Shown here piece after piece: positions 40,801 to 53,255 of a stretch of 64,000 nucleotides of DNA. The stretch's first letter is position 1, and each line of letters opens with the position of its first letter. The position numbers and the translations under genes were made by a program. The notes under the pieces were generated by a model, which had not been told where the DNA came from, ran no database searches, and was given only the letters and a program-made list of their open reading frames with translations. The DNA comes from Blastocrithidia nonstop (lineage: Eukaryota > Euglenozoa > Kinetoplastea > Trypanosomatida > Trypanosomatidae): NCBI GenBank assembly GCA_028554745.1, contig JAQOTN010000023.1, positions 248,001-312,000 of the forward strand, written 5' to 3'.

Positions 40801-41756
40801 GCATGATGTAAAGTGTGAAAGGCAAATTCAACACTACCAATATATATTTTTTATCTACACTATTATTGGCCATCTCTACATGATATATCATTTGAGTCTA
40901 AGTATGGTGTAAGTAAAGTCATGATATGCAATAATCTGTGTATAGATCATTATTGTAAGACATGATCACTATGAAATAACATAACTACACAAACTAATAC
41001 ATATTAGCATAACGAAATTTGTTACAGACGTTACGTTGATAATGGCAAAGTACTAACTTTCACAATTTGTTTGACTAATTACTGATCTCATGACATTTAC
41101 ACACTTTCATGCTCATTATTAGTTATTACTTCACTATTCTAGCTGTTTACTGTTTTTGATACCATTAATATCGATGTATTGTTACGTTTGCTGTCTTCTT
41201 TGTCATGTATCTACTACTATTATTACTACTACTATAAATATTATTGATGTAATGGTGTGTGTAGAGATGATGATAACGTTGATGCAGTACATGCCTGATG
41301 TGGTGCAGAATATTACATGACATGATAAAGTATTGATGCAAAGTGCCTTTGTGTTGCATTACATAGTAAATTGAATTTACACTATTCACACTATGCATAA
41401 CTATTATCATTATTATCATTAATACTAATAAACTAACATTGAAAGAGTTGTTTGATTATTTGTTACACATGAGCAACTCATCGCATTATAGATAACCTAT
41501 CAATTTACGTGATAGCATGGCTATTTTACAATGCAGGTGCATTTTATTTGACGTTTATAATATTAATAAATTTTCCTCGAAGTGATTGTGCTAAATGGTG
41601 TTTATAGTTTAATCTTACTTATTATTCAAAATTATTATCACTACTACTTGTAAAACTTGAAACTTTATATTGATGTATTTATTCTTAGATAACATATGAA
41701 GATATACACTTCATTATATTTATCATATTATCTAACTATGAATTGTTTATTCACAT
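37875..41756 (-). CDS. Large helical protein, unknown function, about 1290 residues
   Basis: One minus-strand frame from MWINNSELDNMINIMKC. Much of it reads as short amphipathic helices, for example KITLCVWRLAIEMTHVGRLC, SDNIHCAILLTKLLSLLYIP, SHALQVCLLQFITAVEETLS and ARAQGAKWLNILEHCM, which suggests an alpha-solenoid (HEAT-like) scaffold. This is inference; no family is recognised. Residues about 174-181 are eight Glu in a row, all written as UAG/UAA (minus strand of 41211-41234). Low-complexity Asn and Ser tracts interrupt the helices. It is the first gene of the left cluster, facing the strand-switch region. The stop is uncertain: UAA at 37875-37877 is used, but the last 70 codons are AT-rich and the protein may end earlier, near 38095. 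Confidence 0.55.
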
Positions 41757-44353
41757 TCATGATGTGTTATTTATTTAATTTTAATACATGTAAAAAGTTT
41801 TTTAGAAGTGCTTAAAATAAATAAATAAATATATATATATATATATATATATATCAATCTATTGATTTGTTTTCTCCGCTTTTCAAGTATGTTTTGATAA
41901 TATGAGCAAGCGAAGTTAAATTAATATCCGTATATTAATTTAAAAAATTTTCAAAAAAAATTTTCAGATTTGTCACGTAAGCAATTATTATACTTATAAT
42001 ATAAATAGCTTATAATTTTTTTGATATCTATAGTAATAATAAATATTAGTTAATTGTTTGTCAGACTAAGATGTTAAATTTGAAAATTACTATTAGCACT
42101 CATATTAAGCTAATTGTGTTTACAAATTTTTTTAAAAAACATATTTAATTTATTTTAATTCCTCTTTTTTAAAAAATAATTTGATTAACATAATAATGAA
42201 AGACAGTAATTAATAATTTCGATTTAAAATCGTCCGGGATTTGATTATGATAATAAATTTAGCTCACTTAAAGCTTCACACTTCATATTAGTATTTTATA
42301 CCATATAATACAAAAAATATATTTATGAAAAACTTAATTTTGAAAATAAATTTTTTATGTTTTTCTCATAATATTAAACGATCAACTCTCAGCAAATATA
42401 GTTAAGTCAATTTTATTAAAATAAGAAAATAGCATATAATTTTAATATAACAACTTCTTCTTTTAGAAAATTCAAAAATATTGTACATTTGTATGTAGCT
42501 TTATATGAATATAAACTTCTTAAATTTGTATGGTGGTCTAGATTTTGACAAGTACCGAAACATGTTTTAATAAAAAAGCCAATTTGACTTCTTCGCAAAT
42601 CTTATTTTTATCCTTAATTCTTTAAACAATAATATAAAAACACTAACTATTACATACATACGATTTTTGTTGAATATAGATTTTATAATATAAATTAAAT
42701 TATATAGTCATTACGCGTATTAAAAGTTTCACTTGAAACTATACTTATAATCTTTCATCTCTTCTAACTTTGTTATGCTCTTTGTGTAGAGAAAGTATAC
42801 TGAAATTTATTAATTTCACATTAATAAAATTTTATTAGCAAAAATATAAATTATCTTTTCCCTCAGTGACCTAATTTTTAAATTTAGAATATTTAAGAGA
42901 ATGTTACATTTAGAGATTATTATTATAAAATATCTGTAGGTATATTTTTATATTGTTAAGTAATATTTTTTCAAGTAAATTTGCTGTATTAATAAATAAA
43001 ATCAATTTTTTCCTATGTTTGCAAAAAGAAGCACTTAACTTCATATTTATAAATATTTTCATAACCCATCATATTTGTAGAAATATTGTTATATTGTTGA
43101 CTTATATAGATATTTAGTTGTTTCGGATAAAGATTATGTATTCAAATTTATTTGTAAGAAAATTTACAAAATCACTATAATTTTCAACACGTCGCTCACA
43201 TCGTTTTTATTTTGTTATTATCATTATTTTATCAACTTTAACTAAGTTGAGATTTTGTTCAATCATAATAATAATATGATGTAGTAGAAAATGTAAACTT
43301 TAGAATATAAAATCAATTATTTCATACGTAAAATGTCTTTAATAAAATTAATATTTAACCATGATGATAATAAATAGATGATCGCCTTTAATAAAATAAT
43401 TTTTTTGAATTAAATGTGTATTGATTTTGTTACTACATTATTTGTTTGATAAAAGGATTTTGATTTTATTATATGCGTAGAAGTGTTGTTAACGACGATT
43501 AAGTTAACTAATAACGTGTATGTGCTGATAACTTTCAAAATAGTATAAATATATATAATATCTTCTTTTACTTCTTATTTTTATCATTACTAGGTTAACA
43601 GGTTTCAACGTAATTATGCAGAAAATAGTTTCACATGAGTAAATGTGTATTTCCTCTACCTAGCTGAGGTTTAGAGTTGAAATGAAAGTATATATTTTAT
43701 ACTTATAATCATCACCTACAAAACAAAATTAATTCTGTGTCTTTGCTTAACTTTCAATAACTATTTTAAAATCATGTATACAAACTAAGAGGGAGACGTA
43801 AATACATGCTCATAGTTAGCTCTACATTCAAAAGTTTTTTACTTTTTCGTCGTTATAACAACAGTATACAAACTTTATCATATCATAATATATATGTATG
43901 TAATTGATATTAAATAGTTATAATTAGAAAATTATCTTAATTTATGTTGTCACTTATAATGTTTCAACAGTGAATAGTTTTATTATTAAGGTTATTAAGT
44001 AAACATGAATACTCAACTGGTATGTGATTATATTTTTATTCAATTTAACTTATTTTATTTTGTTATTTTAATTATGATTTTTGTTATTCTCAGCAACTAT
44101 AAAGTCGTACCGGGCAGGGTCGTGGCGTGTCGCAATATGATTAGATATGTAAATATTCCTTTCTCTAATATATTTGTTTTGCATTATCTTTGCTACGTGT
44201 ATTATGTTAAGCTTTTTACTGATAACTAGATTATTACTTTAGTGTAAATTATTCATTCTACTATATTAATTTAACTTGTTTAACACTGAAAGTAAGTAGA
44301 TTGTTATTGACATTCAGATTAAGTATATTCAAACAAACTTATTTTTACAAACC

Positions 44354-44370
44354 ACCCACCCTCCCCACGT
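44354..44370 (-). promoter_or_regulatory. G-rich tract in strand-switch region
   Basis: The plus strand reads CCACCCACCCTCCCC, so the minus strand has consecutive runs GGGG, GGG, GGG, GG separated by single bases, close to a G-quadruplex motif. It is an outlier in DNA of about 25% GC and lies within the divergent switch. A role in transcription initiation is inference by analogy with G-tracts at kinetoplastid start regions. Confidence 0.4.
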
Positions 44371-44628
44371 TATGTAAATAATATTGATGATTTTGAGAGT
44401 AATTATATATTCTAATACAGTTAATATATATATATTATTACAGGAAGTAATGAGTAACAAGTTTTACTACTCAATTGTTTTGTCTTATATGTACTAGAAA
44501 TAATGTTTTTAAAGTCGATAAACAAATATATTGACAACATAACGTTCTGAGAATTGATAAACATGTGTTAATAAGAAAATAGAGGTCAATTATAATATCT
44601 ACTTAAGTTATATATTTTTTCATAATTT

Positions 44629-44650
44629 TCCGTCTCTCCCCTCCCCCTCT
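44629..44650 (-). promoter_or_regulatory. Second G-rich tract in strand-switch region
   Basis: The plus strand has TCTCTCCCCTCCCCCTCT, which is GGGGG-A-GGGG on the minus strand. It lies about 270 bases from the first tract and about 280 bases from the first plus-strand gene. Same interpretation and same uncertainty. Confidence 0.4.
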
Positions 44651-44933
44651 ATTACCAAGTAGTTCATTTGCCTCAGCACCCATAGTTAGAGAAACTGATG
44701 TCTCGACTAGGGGCTGCTGTTGGCCTGACCACAGAAAATAAATAATTTTAATTATAAATAATAAATTATTTGAAAACATGCAAATGTAAAGATGAAATGA
44801 ATGCAATTACACTTTCATCTTACATCACTTTGCTTGTTCTTTTTACCCTCTTTAACTTTATAGTTTAGCGACAAAATTTTCGTTAGTTACATAATTTTCA
44901 CTTAAGTTTATTGTCACAATTTTATCAATCGGA

Positions 44934-45236
44934 ATGGGTCGAACTTTAGTTAAATTAAATCATTAACAAAGTACTGCCATCAACAATGTTTAATAAAAAA
45001 ATCTTTGCAGCAAGAAGAATGATGGCTCTTCTATTACCGCTAATGCTATTACAACACAAAAAAATAATACAGTTTGCTAGAGTGTTGATAAAAAATTAGT
45101 GACGGATTATCTACGCAGTTTAATATCTGATAGTAATTATTCGTAGTAGGTAAAAAAACGAGTATTTAAGATTACAGAAATAGCTCGCTACCAAAATCAA
45201 ATAGTTTATTAGGATTGAAAAGTTGAGGGTATTTAA
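44934..45236 (+). CDS. Small hypothetical protein, about 100 residues
   Basis: One plus-strand frame from MGRTLVKLNHEQSTAINNVE through DKKLVTDYLRSLISDSNYSE and VKKRVFKITEIARYQNQIVY to DWKVEGI and a UAA at 45234-45236. Internal UAA, UAG and UGA codons are read as Glu and Trp. The charged, helical composition differs from the other two frames, but there is no recognised family. The protein could instead extend to the UAA at 45309. If real, it is the first gene of the right-hand cluster. Confidence 0.38.
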
Positions 45237-45587
45237 CTTAGCTGACCGAATTTTCTGTCAAAATCAGCACACATTTTTTTTTTAAATAACTTAAAAAGAC
45301 AAACTATTTAATCTGACAGAAATACATTTATTTTACAACTTTTATTATTTAATATTTTCATACATACATGCTTTTCTAAACCAAGTACTTTTTGTGAATT
45401 TATAATGTATAATATATATGGTTAATTTTTTATGCAACACGTTAATCTAACAAATATTTGTTTGGTGTAGTTTTCTAACTCAATTATCTACTTAGACTAT
45501 ATAATAAGCAGCGAATAAAATTAATTTTTTCTATTGAAACTTTAATTAGTTTTATAAATAACTTTTGAAGTATAGTTTATAATTACA

Positions 45588-46019
45588 ATGGCTAATCCTG
45601 TGCGTTATAGAAGTGGATAATCTCGCATAGTAGGTATTATCGGTGATGAAGATACTGTAACAGGCTTCCTTTTAGCTGGAGTCGGGGATAATAAAATGAT
45701 AACCGGCTTATCTAAGGATGGTCAAGCTGCTATTAATGGCGTTGATACTGGTAAGCAAGACACCGCTCCTAATTATTTTGTAGTCACAAACACAACCACG
45801 TTACCATAAATCGAAGAGGCATTTACAAATATGTGCAATAGAAAAGATATAGGCATAATAATTATTTGTCAACACATAGCCGCTGATATTCGTCATTTAA
45901 TTCAGCAACACACACAAACCATACCATGTATCTTGTAGATTCCCAGCCGTGGTCAAAAGTATGATGCTGATAAAGATTCTGTCTTGAATAAAATAAACCG
46001 AGCCTTAGGCGTGAGGTAA
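45588..46019 (+). CDS. V-type proton ATPase subunit F
   Basis: Subunit F of the V1 central stalk, which couples ATP hydrolysis to rotor movement in the vacuolar/acidocalcisomal proton pump; 143 residues, slightly longer than most. Key matches are RIVGIIGDEDTVTGFLLAGV near residue 14, NYFVVTN, then IEEAFTNMCNRKDIGIIIIC, QHIAADIRHLI and the C-terminal IPCILEIPSRGQKYDADKDS. In LEIPS, which is almost invariant, the Glu is UAG; the Glu before IEEAF and one near the start are UAA. The start follows a T-rich region suited to trans-splicing, and the stop is UAA. Confidence 0.96.
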
Positions 46020-46326
46020 ACACTTACAGTACACCTAAAATATATATAGGTAGCAATATAGACATTTCTTACCTTGTAATGAGTAGGATTTATAAATATT
46101 AGTTTTTTGTTTATTTATTCAGCGAAATATCATTTTTTATTACATTAACATCAAAATAAATCACTTATTTGCTTGTTTATTGTTTTTTTCTTCTCTCAGC
46201 GACTATTGACGTTTATTTTCATCTATCATTTTTTGCTTAGAAAAAATAACGTTGACAGATAGTAGCAAAATTTTTGAAACATTTGTGCATTTACTTGTGA
46301 AAACGTTATAATAATATAAGTTATGT

Positions 46327-46341
46327 CTTTTTTTTTTTCAG
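46327..46341 (+). promoter_or_regulatory. Polypyrimidine tract plus CAG, likely trans-splice acceptor
   Basis: An uninterrupted pyrimidine run ending in CAG, the classic layout of a spliced-leader acceptor. The next ATG is at 46403. It serves either the candidate gene there or GPI with a long 5' untranslated region. Confidence 0.5.
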
Positions 46342-46402
46342 TTGAAAATACAAGGTTTTTAACATAAGCAATAATCTTGAAGTCGTTTGTATCTAATAGA
46401 AA

Positions 46403-47029
46403 ATGAACCTTTCTTTTTTATTAGTCATCACAATGATACGCTTCGCGTTTTTTACCTGTTAAGTAAAGTTTTTGCTTATCATCAACATGTATTTACACGT
46501 TATAATATTAACGAAAGCATTATGATTGCAATTAAAGTTTTGTGTAAATAATAAATCAAATTACATAAAACGATGCAAGTTTGCATTATAATGTGCATGT
46601 TGACTGTAGTAATTAATTTACAACATTTACACAATTTTCTCCTTTCAATATCACCTAAATATTGGTAAAAATTAACTTTAAAAAGTTTATGTTTTGCCAA
46701 CTCTTAGATTGTATGAATACTGTGCAATTGTTGATCAAGAACGCTATTTCATTCTCTGACTTCTTTATTTACTCTACTTCACATTTTAACTTTAATAGAT
46801 TTTTAAACACACAGCTTCTGCTATTATTGACAGGTTAATTTTACCACTTTTAAAATTGCACACACAACACTTGTATTTTTCTTTCTGTGATAAAGAGTCA
46901 ACAGTCAAGTACATCTATTATTAAATCAATTTAAGCGTTATCTTCTCTTTATTTTGAAAGATAATATAATACAAGTAAGGTAACTTTTTACACTACAGAA
47001 TTCTGTGCCCTCCCATAAAAAAATATTAA
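46403..47029 (+). CDS. Candidate membrane protein, possibly DP1/TB2/HVA22-like
   Basis: A plus-strand frame of 208 codons beginning about 60 bases after a strong acceptor-like site, ending at UAA 47027-47029. It starts with a signal- or anchor-like stretch MNLSFLLVITMIRFAFFTC and contains VYVLPTLRLYEYCAIVDQE, RYFILWLLYLLYFTFELEEI and IIDRLILPLLKLHTQHLYF. The order Pro-containing strand, then Trp-rich hydrophobic helix with Glu, then Pro-rich second helix resembles the TB2/DP1/HVA22 (REEP/Yop1) ER-shaping family, but identity is weak. Because all stops are sense here, an accidental frame is possible. Confidence 0.3.
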
Positions 47030-47124
47030 AAAAATATAAAACGATTCAAAACAACCGTCAGCAACTTAGCTTATATTTTGCGGCCTGACTTGTCTTCAAT
47101 ATTGCACCAACCCTACTTGACACA

Positions 47125-48945
<1,821 letters not shown>

Positions 48946-50905
48946 AGGTCAAAACCATCACTTGAAAATCCATAATTTAACATTATGGAATAATTAGTGA
49001 ATAAAAAAATTTAACTGTTGATTTGACTCTTTTTTTCTATCACTAAGTTACACAATCATTTCTAACATTTTTTTAGAAAATTTTTTATATCATCAATTTA
49101 CACTGCGGACGTTAAATTATGTATACTGATGATTGCATTAATGACTGCTGAAAATGTTTATATAACAAAAAATTATGACATCGGTCATGTTTGAACACGC
49201 AGTATGTAATTGAAACTGATCGATTTGAACAAAGCAAAAAGCATAATCAAATAACTAAACCAATTTTTTTTTCTCTTTTACTTGATTTATTGTTAAGTAT
49301 GAATACGTAAAAATTATTTGTTGCTGAAATTTAACTTTTTATTATTTCAAATTTAAATTTTAAAAATTTTTTTGACAATGCAACACTATTACGATTTCTT
49401 TTTCTTATTACCTATGTATTGCATACAATACTAACCTTTTTTATCAAGTCGAAATATTGGCGATATATCTGTATACAACATCACAACCGATATAATCTGA
49501 TAATATTGTTAAAAAGAAATGTTGTTAGTAATCTATTTTATAAACAACCTATCCATTATTTGTGTTACAGACGGCAAGAAAAAAATAATGTATTTCTCTT
49601 TTTCATACTATTGTAAAAAAAGAAGGATTTTAATGTAATAGTCATATTCCAATTTAAAGGCTTAAAAACAAGTATTAAACTATTTTTTTTTTTTTTTTGC
49701 AATATAAAACTAAAACGTTCAAATATGCACTTTTGCAAAAACAACAACAACCAGTATATGAAAAAAAGTAATAACAACAAGAATATTATTATTGAAGCAT
49801 ATTCAAGCGACGCTTGTGAAAAAAAAAAGAGTGATTAGCTTTGTGTTGCGCAAATAAGCGTTTTGGCATGATCGGAATTTTCTTAGAAAGTTTTTGTACT
49901 ACATCCACTTTACTTCAAATGCATAATTATTTCCTTTTTTTTTAGTCAAACAAATTGAGAAAAAAAAAATATGTAATATTTATTTATTACAAATTTGCTT
50001 TTTTGTTGTTTTTTGAATATTATACGTAGAAAATCTAAAATAAAAAGTTAATTAACATGAAATAAATAAAATATATAAATAGGTAACATCAAATTTAATA
50101 AATACTGCGATGTTTATCAAATAAAAACTAATATTTATATTTGAATAATAACTGTCCTGCAACGTAGATGTAAATGTAAATGCCAGTAAATTTGTACAGT
50201 ATTAAAAGAATATTGTACATGTACTACTTTTGTGTTAATACAACGTAATGAAAAGTCTAAACTTTGACCTCATAAAATTTAATGTGTTGAAAAAAGAAAG
50301 TATTTGAACATAGATATAATTTATATTTTTATTTGTTAGCCTGCTTTCTCATCAAGTAAAAGTACATCAAAAATAAACTTAATGATAAAAGTTAAAGAAA
50401 GTTATTACATTGTAAATAGTTGCAAATAAAACACACTTGGTTTGTACATTTCGCGATCTATTGCTATACATAACTATGCAAGTGGATATGGTGAGAAAGT
50501 AATTTTTTGTTTTCCAAAAAAAAAATAAAAATATTAGTGTATATAAATAAAATTAAAAGATTATTTTTTTTATATACAAGTCAAATTGAGAGTTGTTGTT
50601 ATATCGATTTGGTAAGATTGTCCTATTTGTATTGAATTAATTAATATTACAAATATTTATTAAAATATTTTGCTTCTATTATTCCACTAATTATTATTAT
50701 TAATGACTCGACGTTTACAGTTCTTATTTTTGTGAGTATCCACGCAACTGCTATATATTTACCTTTTTATTTGTATGTTTAGAAAACAGTCTTCAAGTAG
50801 GAATTGTTTTCACATATCTATCTTATTTAAAATTATGTTGAATTTTTTCAATTTTTTTCGTGTAAAATATTTTCTGATTTCATTTGTCAGTAACGACTGC
50901 GAACA
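48946..50905. other. Intergenic, very AT-rich
   Basis: About 2 kb of AT-rich sequence with many homopolymers. It holds the GPI 3' untranslated region and, at its right end, the acceptor of the OsmC-like gene (TTTCATTTGTCAG ending at 50890). No gene is seen. Confidence 0.6.
50872..50890 (+). promoter_or_regulatory. Likely trans-splice acceptor of the OsmC-like gene
   Basis: A pyrimidine-rich stretch ending in CAG lies 15 bases before the ATG at 50906, the usual spacing for a spliced-leader acceptor in kinetoplastids. Inferred from layout only. Confidence 0.45.
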
Positions 50906-51349
50906 ATGCTACGGCGAACAGCTAATCAAAAATTTTTAAATAATTTTATTTCAGGTTGAAATAGCTCATTTAGTAACTACAGCAAAAATTTTACTGGTAA
51001 AGGCAATAGTAACGGAACAAACTTCAATATACCCAATTTCTTCGGTGGATCACCTGGCAGTTTTGGCGGACCACTTGGAGGATTTTTCGATAAAGCTTTG
51101 TAATGGTGTAGCATAAGTCATGCACATTCAATAGCTAACTCACTTAACATTAACCTGCGCAACATACAATTCAACAAGACGCCTGAAGGTGGTGTTAATG
51201 TTATGGTGGATGCACCAACTGCAACCCCTCTACAAATTGAATAACTTGGACGCAGAGTTCAAGAGGAGTGCCCAGTTGCACGTTTTAGGCAAACTCATAT
51301 AAAAAGTAAGCAACAAGAAATGAAATGGCTCAAGTTACCGGAGAAGTAA
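50906..51349 (+). CDS. OsmC-like protein, probably mitochondrial
   Basis: 147 residues. The N-terminus MLRRTANQKFLNNFISGWNS is rich in Arg, Leu and Asn, like a mitochondrial presequence. A Gly/Phe-rich linker follows (FFGGSPGSFGGPLGGFFDKA). The C-terminal half fits the OsmC/Ohr fold, which reduces organic hydroperoxides through two cysteines. The first is in ALEWCSISHAHSIANSL and the second in RRVQEECPVARF, a motif typical of the family. The N-terminal half of a normal OsmC domain is not obvious, so the catalytic role is uncertain and it may be a reduced relative. Internal codons UGA (W in SGWNS), UAA (ALE) and UAA (IEELGRR) are reassigned. The stop is UAA. Confidence 0.72.
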
Positions 51350-52041
51350 GTATAACATTACCCGTTAAAATTGTTTCTATGAGATATTTATATATTGTTG
51401 CTTTATTTCATAACATTAATATTAATTGTAAAATATATATATTTATAGATAATTTGCCAAAAGTGTAAGCAGATAGCTAAGATGCAATAAAGATCAAGTT
51501 ATACATTTGATAAATACCGCTATCTTACAATTAACTTATTTACAAAACTATATATTTTAGAAAAATATGCACCCATTCTGTAAAATTTATATAATTTATA
51601 TAGTTTAAGTATTAGAATTATTTTGTGCGTTTTGTATAATACAACGAGTTTGTAAGCACAATGACACCCAACACAAATTTAGCAACATCTCCTTTTTTTC
51701 TTTGTTTTTACTTTTTGCTACTTAAAAAAAAATAATTTATCTGGTAATAAAATAATATCCAAAGTAAATTTTGCCAATGTGACAATAATACTTTATTTTC
51801 TTTAATTATTGATTAATAAAATTATAACTATTATAAAAATATATCGTACAATTTTTTGCTTGTATAGTATTTTAATTTATATTTGTCACTAAGATAATAT
51901 TGTGAACTTAGCCAGTATCATAACAAATATAAAGTAACATAATCTGTCTTAATAAAACAACCACACTTGTGTTTTTTAAGTTATAAAACAATAAAGGTGC
52001 AAATATACAACTTTATTTTTTAGTATCATATAAACGAAATA
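51350..52041. other. Intergenic, AT-rich
   Basis: AT-rich spacer with pyrimidine-rich stretches on the plus strand. No gene is seen. Confidence 0.6.
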
Positions 52042-52209
52042 ATGAAAATGGTTCAGCGTAAACTAGGCCACACTGGCCCTCGTTCTCAAGTTAACGATTT
52101 GTAGCCCACAGGTTTTACTGTGCAACCGATGCAGTTATTACTTGCATGTGCGATATTCATCATTGGCGTTATACTTATGCACTTTTTCGTCAAATTAAGT
52201 GGCAAGTAA
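52042..52209 (+). CDS. Protein transport protein Sec61 subunit beta
   Basis: Small tail-anchored subunit of the ER translocon. 55 residues: a short basic N-terminus, then PTGFTVQPMQLLLACAIFII as the start of a single C-terminal membrane helix and HFFVKLSGK at the end. The order (Pro-containing juxtamembrane segment, TM helix, short basic tail) and the length fit Sec61-beta/Sbh1, including the conserved P..V.P pattern before the helix. One UAG (Glu, in NDLEPTGF) is internal. The first UAA after the helix is taken as stop; readthrough would add about 8 residues. A second Met at codon 3 could be the true start. Confidence 0.8.
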
Positions 52210-52822
52210 AGTCGATAATAAAAGTAAAACTGATTTTTATTACTAAAAAAAAATATAATAATAATATTGAAAATTTTAATTATCTTCTACTTTTTTCTTT
52301 TATTAAGTTATTAAATTTATTTTCAGCTAAAGCAAAATAACAATTTAGTACATACATATACGTAAAAAGTACAATACGTGAAATGGGAAAACAACTTTGG
52401 GCAATACAAAAAAATATAGTTGAATAGTAATTCAAATGATGAGATGTGTAATATTTTAGTGAATTGCTGCTAATTCTAGTTGTACGTACAGTCTGAATAA
52501 CTGAACTACATACTGTGCATTTAATCATATATTCATAAATACCGAAATGTTAGCACTAAAACGTGATGTATGGCAAATTGACTCAAATTTTTGTTAACTC
52601 CGCCTTCATATATTTTGTGCCGCACATTCTCTTTGTCATGCGTTGCTGGAAAGAAAAGGGAGGTAAAAATAATTTTTTCAGTTAAGAAATTTTGTAAAAA
52701 CTTTTTATTAAAATTAATTTATTGCTTTATTTACATATCTTAATTACTCGTTAATACTTACGCACATACTTCTTGGTATGATGTATTTCTTACTTGTAAG
52801 ACAATACATATATACAGATATG

Positions 52823-52859
<37 letters not shown>

Positions 52860-53255
52860 TATTAACATAAAAATTGTGTACTAATTTCTGTGTAAAAGAA
52901 ATTTTAATAATTTTTTTTCTTTGATTATAAATACATGTGCTAATAAATAATCCAGTGCATAGTCAGCAAAGAAAAGAGCGAATGAGCAAAAAAAAAACCC
53001 CTCACTTTTTTCTTTTACGAATAATTTGCAATATTTTCAAAAAGGAAAGAGCGGTATATTATTCGTTGTACTATTCTTTACTTACCTATTATCCTACTTT
53101 TTTCCCAAATACTATTGTACTTTTTTTCAAAGTAACAAAAAATTTATTATTATATTTACTATTATAAATTCTACAAATAACATTTTTTTTATTGTATACT
53201 TGTAAATCATATAAGAAACTTTAAGTACAATTTTCGCTTTTTTAATAACATATCA
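52210..53255. other. Intergenic, AT-rich, with one small GC-richer island
   Basis: AT-rich DNA with an (AT)n tract at 52831-52859 and poly-T runs. A GC-richer patch at 52540-52670 stands out and carries the small candidate reading frame listed separately. Nothing else is seen. Confidence 0.55.
52566..52685 (+). CDS. Possible 39-residue single-pass membrane protein
   Basis: A short frame free of stop codons, starting MYGKLTQIFVNSAFIYFVPH and continuing through a hydrophobic stretch to RCWKEKGGKNNFFS, in a local GC-richer island inside AT-rich DNA. One hydrophobic helix followed by a basic tail is typical of tiny ER or mitochondrial subunits. There is no recognised homology, and another frame (from ATG 52547) is also possible. 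Confidence 0.25.
   Translation: MYGKLTQIFVNSAFIYFVPHILFVMRCWKEKGGKNNFFS

Larger units (their letters stand above)
41757..44933. other. Divergent strand-switch region
   Basis: About 3.2 kb between the minus-strand cluster and the plus-strand cluster. In trypanosomatids such divergent switches are where RNA polymerase II starts in both directions (established for the group). The DNA is mostly AT-rich with an (AT)n tract at 41829-41854, but contains GC-richer islands near 44100-44135 and 44620-44735. These include two pyrimidine tracts that are G-rich on the minus strand. No protein homology is seen. Confidence 0.65.
46020..47124. other. Gap with possible hidden gene
   Basis: AT-rich DNA between V-ATPase F and GPI. 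A strong acceptor-like site (T run at 46328-46338 followed by CAG) is not followed by a recognised gene until GPI 780 bases later. The candidate frame at 46403-47029 is listed separately. Confidence 0.5.

Noticed and set aside
46017-46341. An intron at the end of V-ATPase F (GTAAAC to the TTTCAG at 46341)
   Set aside because: The protein already ends at the normal family length before UAA, and kinetoplastids almost lack cis-introns.
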